A program made the position numbers and the translations under genes. Below, piece by piece: positions 13,757-16,142 of a stretch of DNA of 16,142 nt. Below the pieces are notes generated by a model. That model searched no databases. It was not told the DNA's origin and saw only the letters and a program-made list of their open reading frames with translations. The DNA is taken from positions 1-16,142 of the forward strand of contig JAJXWC010000033.1 of NCBI GenBank assembly GCA_021781855.1. The letters run 5' to 3'. The first letter of the stretch is position 1; each line of letters opens with the position of its first letter. The DNA is from Bacillota bacterium (lineage in GTDB: Bacteria; Bacillota; Bacilli; Lactobacillales; Streptococcaceae).

Positions 13757-14464
13757 CTACTCAGCATCCACTTCAATTTTGGTTTTGAAATATTTCCAAT
13801 GTTTGTAGCTGACGATATACTCTGCCACGCTGCGGTCGGGTAAATAAGTGTATTTGACTTGCTTGACAGCGGGTTCGCGGAAACTTAGATTGAGTAATTT
13901 CAGCAAATCAGCACTGTCTGGAAAAACAATTTCATTGGTTTCTACGGAAGCCATCACAAAAAGGTCAATGTTAAAATCTTTTCTGATTTTTTCATAGATG
14001 CTTGAATAAACGGATTTGTCTGCAGCAATCGGTGTTTGAACGAGTTTTTTTGGAAGATGAGTAATGTGAACTAAGAAGGGAACATCATTGAAAAAACGCA
14101 CGCGCACGAAGCGATAATAAGAGGCGCCAGGCTTCAATCCGAGTTCCTTTAAAATTTCTGGGTCATTTCCTTCTTCAACAGATAAAACTTTTACGGTTTC
14201 ATCTTCGTGCGAGTGAAGTTCAATATCGGAGAATTTGACATTTTGTGAGACTTTGGATTTAGAAACGTAAGTTCCTTTTCCTTGGACGCGATAAAGATAA
14301 CCTGCACTCGTCAATTCATTGAGTGCTTTGACGGCAGTAATTGAGCTGACTTCATAGTTTCGTTTGATATCAGCTTCAGAATAAAATTTATCTCCAGGAG
14401 TAAATTTGTGATTTTTAATTTCAGCAAGTAGGTCTTGTTTTATTTTTTCGTATTTTGGAATCAA
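13757..14464 (-). CDS. GntR-family (HutC/UTRA) transcription regulator of the sugar locus
   Basis: About 235 aa. The N-terminal winged helix begins IPKYEKIKQDLLAEI and includes the GntR signature FYSEADIKRNYEVSSITAVKALNELTSAGYLYRVQGKGTYV (~27-66). A UTRA effector domain follows (GLKPGASYYRFVRVRFFNDVPF, ...SVAEYIVSYKHWKYF), which usually binds a phosphorylated sugar. The frame opens upstream to TTG 14479, but GGAG at 14477-14474 lies inside that extension and sits 9 bases before TTG 14464, so I prefer that start, which also matches the IPKY.. beginning of relatives. It is divergent from the PTS operon. Candidate operators at its own promoter, the PTS promoter and the GH88-bgaC promoter suggest it represses all three until a sugar-phosphate inducer accumulates. 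Confidence 0.88.
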   Translation of the reverse strand: MIPKYEKIKQDLLAEIKNHKFTPGDKFYSEADIKRNYEVSSITAVKALNELTSAGYLYRVQGKGTYVSKSKVSQNVKFSDIELHSHEDETVKVLSVEEGNDPEILKELGLKPGASYYRFVRVRFFNDVPFLVHITHLPKKLVQTPIAADKSVYSSIYEKIRKDFNIDLFVMASVETNEIVFPDSADLLKLLNLSFREPAVKQVKYTYLPDRSVAEYIVSYKHWKYFKTKIEVDAE

Positions 14465-14500
14465 GATAAAATGCTCCAATCTTTAATTGCTTTTTATAAT

Positions 14501-14529
14501 ATAATAACATGTTAAATAAAAATATGCAA
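14501..14529 (-). promoter_or_regulatory. gntR promoter
   Basis: On the minus strand TTGCAT (14529-14524), a 17-bp spacer and TATTAT (14506-14501) preceded by TGT. The operator TAACATGTTA overlaps the spacer and -10, implying autoregulation. Confidence 0.6.
14503..14521. promoter_or_regulatory. Candidate GntR operator copy 1
   Basis: AATAACATGTTAAATAAAA contains the 10-bp perfect palindrome TAACATGTTA (14505-14514). The same 19 bases recur exactly 150 bp away at 14653-14671. This copy covers the gntR -10. Confidence 0.65.
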
Positions 14530-14609
14530 AAATTCTATTGCAAAGTATTTTGTCATGGTTGAGAAAAGTATTTGTTACTTATATTTAATGAAATCGGGTA
14601 CATTTTATG

Positions 14610-14639
14610 TTGACAGTACAGGTTAATATATTATATAAT
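14610..14639 (+). promoter_or_regulatory. PTS operon promoter with an operator in the spacer
   Basis: TTGACA (14610-14615), an 18-bp spacer and TATAAT (14634-14639). The spacer contains GTTAATATATTA (14622-14633), the same sequence as most of the GH88 promoter palindrome. Start point near 14646. Confidence 0.7.
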
Positions 14640-14652
14640 GATAATGCAAGAA

Positions 14653-14671
14653 AATAACATGTTAAATAAAA
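14653..14671. promoter_or_regulatory. Candidate GntR operator copy 2
   Basis: Exact 19-bp repeat of 14503-14521, centred on TAACATGTTA (14655-14664) at about +10 to +19 of the PTS transcript. With the spacer site this gives two operators roughly three helical turns apart, suited to strong repression. Confidence 0.65.
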
Positions 14672-14680
14672 GCGCTTGCT
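14667..14680 (+). promoter_or_regulatory. cre-like CcpA site in the PTS leader
   Basis: TAAAAGCGCTTGCT keeps the symmetrical cre core AAGCGCTT with mismatches at the outer positions. Its place downstream of the start site would give roadblock-type catabolite repression of the PTS genes. Confidence 0.5.
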
Positions 14681-14698
14681 GCAAATAGAAGGAGTAAG

Positions 14699-15622
14699 AT
14701 GAGAAACATCGTACTAATTAGTCATGGACTTATGGCTCAGGGGGTTAAGTCCAGCTTGGAGATGATTATTGGTTCTCAAGAGCACGTTCACGTCGTATCT
14801 ATGCCTGCGGATAGTGGGGATAATGTCCAATTTGAAAATGATTTGAACGCAAAAATGAAAGCCCTTAACGGAGAAAAATTAATTATTGCTGACCTGCTTG
14901 GCGGAACACCCTGCAATGTTGCTTTGAAAAATTATGCTGAGGACGAAGCGGTTTCAGTCATTGCTGGAATGAATCTTCCAATGGTACTTGAAGCTGCCGT
15001 CAATGAAGAAATTTCCATTGATGAACTTATCAAAACAGGAAAAATGGCTTTGACGAATGTAAAAACGCATTTGACCGCTTCGTCAAATACAAACTCAGCA
15101 GAAGTTGATTTGACAAAGTTTGCAGCATATAAAGGAAAAGCAAATCTCGTGAATGTACGAATTGATGAGCGGTTGATTCATGGACAAGTCGCAGGTATTT
15201 GGACGACAAGCCTTGATACACAGCGAATTATCGTGGCGAATGACGAAGCGGCTTCAGATACTTTGCAAAAGTCGTCACTTCGTATGGCAGCACCTTCCTC
15301 GATGCGACTATCTGTTCTTCCTGTGGCTGAAGCGGCTGAAAATATCAATGCTGGAAAATATGGTTCGCAACGCATTTTTCTATTATTTAAAAATCCAGCA
15401 GATGTTTTAAAATTCCTTGAAGCTGGCGGTCAAATCTCAGTCTTGAATGTAGGGAATATGAGTTACAAAGAAGGCTCAAGGGAGGTCACAAAGAACATCA
15501 AAGTTATGCCCGAAGAAGAAAAAATCTTTCAAACTATTTCTGACAAGTCTGTCAAAATCACAGCCCAACTTGTTCCAAGTGAACCAGCGATTGATTTTAT
15601 GGAAAAATTACACAAAATTTAG
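14699..15622 (+). CDS. PTS mannose/fructose/sorbose-family EIIAB fusion
   Basis: A 307-aa cytosolic phosphotransfer protein. The EIIA domain (1-~125) has phospho-His9 in VLISHG and the LLGGTPCNVA loop at 67-76. A Ser/Thr/Asn-rich linker (~126-146) joins the EIIB domain (~147-307), with phospho-His161 in VRIDERLIHGQV. It passes phosphate from HPr to the incoming sugar, together with EIIC and EIID. The arrangement is like ManX/LevDE-type EIIAB rather than the separate EIIA and EIIB of the pneumococcal bgaC locus. Start ATG 14699 has SD AGAAGGAG with a short 4-base spacing. The TAG stop is followed by an in-phase open stretch and then EIIC. Linkage to bgaC and GH88 suggests an amino sugar, galactose-containing or disaccharide substrate. 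Confidence 0.95.
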   Translation: MRNIVLISHGLMAQGVKSSLEMIIGSQEHVHVVSMPADSGDNVQFENDLNAKMKALNGEKLIIADLLGGTPCNVALKNYAEDEAVSVIAGMNLPMVLEAAVNEEISIDELIKTGKMALTNVKTHLTASSNTNSAEVDLTKFAAYKGKANLVNVRIDERLIHGQVAGIWTTSLDTQRIIVANDEAASDTLQKSSLRMAAPSSMRLSVLPVAEAAENINAGKYGSQRIFLLFKNPADVLKFLEAGGQISVLNVGNMSYKEGSREVTKNIKVMPEEEKIFQTISDKSVKITAQLVPSEPAIDFMEKLHKI

Positions 15623-15966
15623 CTTAGCAAGGCGTATTATTTACGTACCCGTACCATGAAAGGCTTTATCTGTAAATTTAACAGCACGTTTGTTGTTAAA
15701 CTTGAGCAGTCATCTGGACGGAATGCTAATGTCTGTTTTCGTTCCATTGTTATCGGGCAGCTCCTGAGATGGCTGCGGAGCGAGATGATGCTAACTTTAA
15801 CAAGGGAGCAAGAAGCTCCCACAAATGAAGTAATTACTTCAACCAAATCCGCTCTCTTTGAAATGAGTAAAAATTTGCAGGTCAGAACAGAAACACGCCT
15901 TTCAACATTTTTCATTTATTTCGAGTCGTGCGAACTCAATTATATTTTATTAGGAGAAAAAATAAA
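15623..15966 (+). other. Unexplained 344-bp spacer between EIIAB and EIIC, open in phase with EIIAB
   Basis: The frame after the EIIAB TAG stays open for 117 codons, to a stop at 15974-15976 that overlaps the EIIC start; the first ATG is 15656. Its translation resembles no family I can name firmly; scattered residues (LRTRTM, KFNST, FRSIV, EMMLTLT) faintly recall HPr, but the active-site His is absent and the last ~25 residues merely translate the EIIC leader. Structure is dense: GGGAGC-AAGAA-GCTCCC (15804-15820), perfect 16-bp palindrome TGAAGTAATTACTTCA (15826-15841), GCAGC/GCTGC near 15760-15776, and outer inverted repeats TGAAAGGC (15657-15664) / GCCTTTCA (15897-15904). Could be a decayed gene, a small inserted element or an intercistronic RNA structure. 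Confidence 0.4.
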
Positions 15967-16142
15967 ATGCATTTAACGGTAGTACAAATCATTTTAATCA
16001 CACTTTATGCTTTTGTTGCGATTAATGAATCATTGATTTCAAACTCTTTGAACCAGCCTGTTATCGCAGGTATGGTCGCAGGTGCAATCATGGGCGACTT
16101 AAAAACAGGTCTAATGGTCGGTGGCGCGATTAAGCGGTTGGG
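15967..16142 (+). CDS. PTS mannose-family EIIC permease, N-terminal part (cut by window edge)
   Basis: The first 58 residues of a membrane permease subunit. A hydrophobic helix (~4-22, QIILITLYAFVAINESL) is followed by NQPVIAGMVAGAIMGDLKTGLMVGG, the characteristic PVxAGxxxGxxxGDxxTGL start of EIIC proteins of this family. ATG 15967 follows SD AGGAG at 15952-15956. It forms the sugar channel with EIID, which should lie just beyond the window. The last visible residues (AIKRLG) depart from the usual hydrophobic continuation, but too little is present to judge. Confidence 0.88.
   Translation, partial: MHLTVVQIILITLYAFVAINESLISNSLNQPVIAGMVAGAIMGDLKTGLMVGGAIKRL

Noticed and set aside
15637..15915. 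Minus-strand 92-codon open frame opposite the EIIAB-EIIC spacer
   Set aside because: No recognisable protein and no promoter or SD of its own seen; the openness probably reflects palindromic, less AT-rich sequence.

Overview
The window looks like chromosomal DNA of a low-GC Gram-positive of the Lactococcus/Streptococcaceae group. The glyceraldehyde-3-phosphate dehydrogenase, RecG, GH35 beta-galactosidase and mannose-family PTS proteins are of that type. Promoters are AT-rich and often carry extended -10 elements, terminators are short GC hairpins with T-runs, and the tRNA-Leu has anticodon AAG with no encoded CCA. Assignments rest on recalled family motifs and on reading the sequence; no database was searched.

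Layout. (1) 1-2870: the left edge holds what may be the 3' end of an RNase P RNA with its terminator, then a convergent P-type cation ATPase on the minus strand. (2) 2871-4877: a divergent DUF536/RepX-like coiled-coil protein with a leaderless-looking start, then a monocistronic gap gene with a strong promoter and a palindrome-rich upstream region. (3) 4887-8187: a four-helix membrane protein, then recG followed directly by an unrecognised 235-aa protein with weak features of the uracil-DNA glycosylase superfamily. (4) 8161-9740: an ArsR-type repressor with a Cys-X-Cys motif and an MFS exporter, both with palindromes at their promoters. (5) 9749-10522: tRNA-Leu, a perfect palindromic terminator, a 62-bp tandem repeat whose units carry promoter-like boxes and a hairpin, and a small membrane protein with a Cys/His cluster. 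(6) 10560-16142: a carbohydrate locus with a GH88 unsaturated uronyl hydrolase and BgaC-type GH35 beta-galactosidase in one operon, a divergent GntR/UTRA repressor, and a PTS operon (EIIAB fusion, then EIIC running off the window).

The carbohydrate locus appears to be one regulon. Related palindromes of the form TTAAYATRTTAA lie at the GH88-bgaC promoter, at the repressor's own promoter and twice at the PTS promoter, where a cre-like CcpA site also lies. The inferred role is import and breakdown of host-glycan or polysaccharide oligosaccharides containing beta-galactosyl and unsaturated uronyl units, resembling the pneumococcal bgaC-PTS locus but with a GH88 enzyme added.

The least explained parts are the 344-bp stretch between EIIAB and EIIC (open in phase with the EIIAB stop, strongly palindromic, with a faint HPr-like look), the tRNA-linked 62-bp repeats with an inverted hairpin loop, the recurrent TATAAT-N6/7-ATG gene starts, and an 11-A tract in the spacer of the GH88-bgaC promoter.
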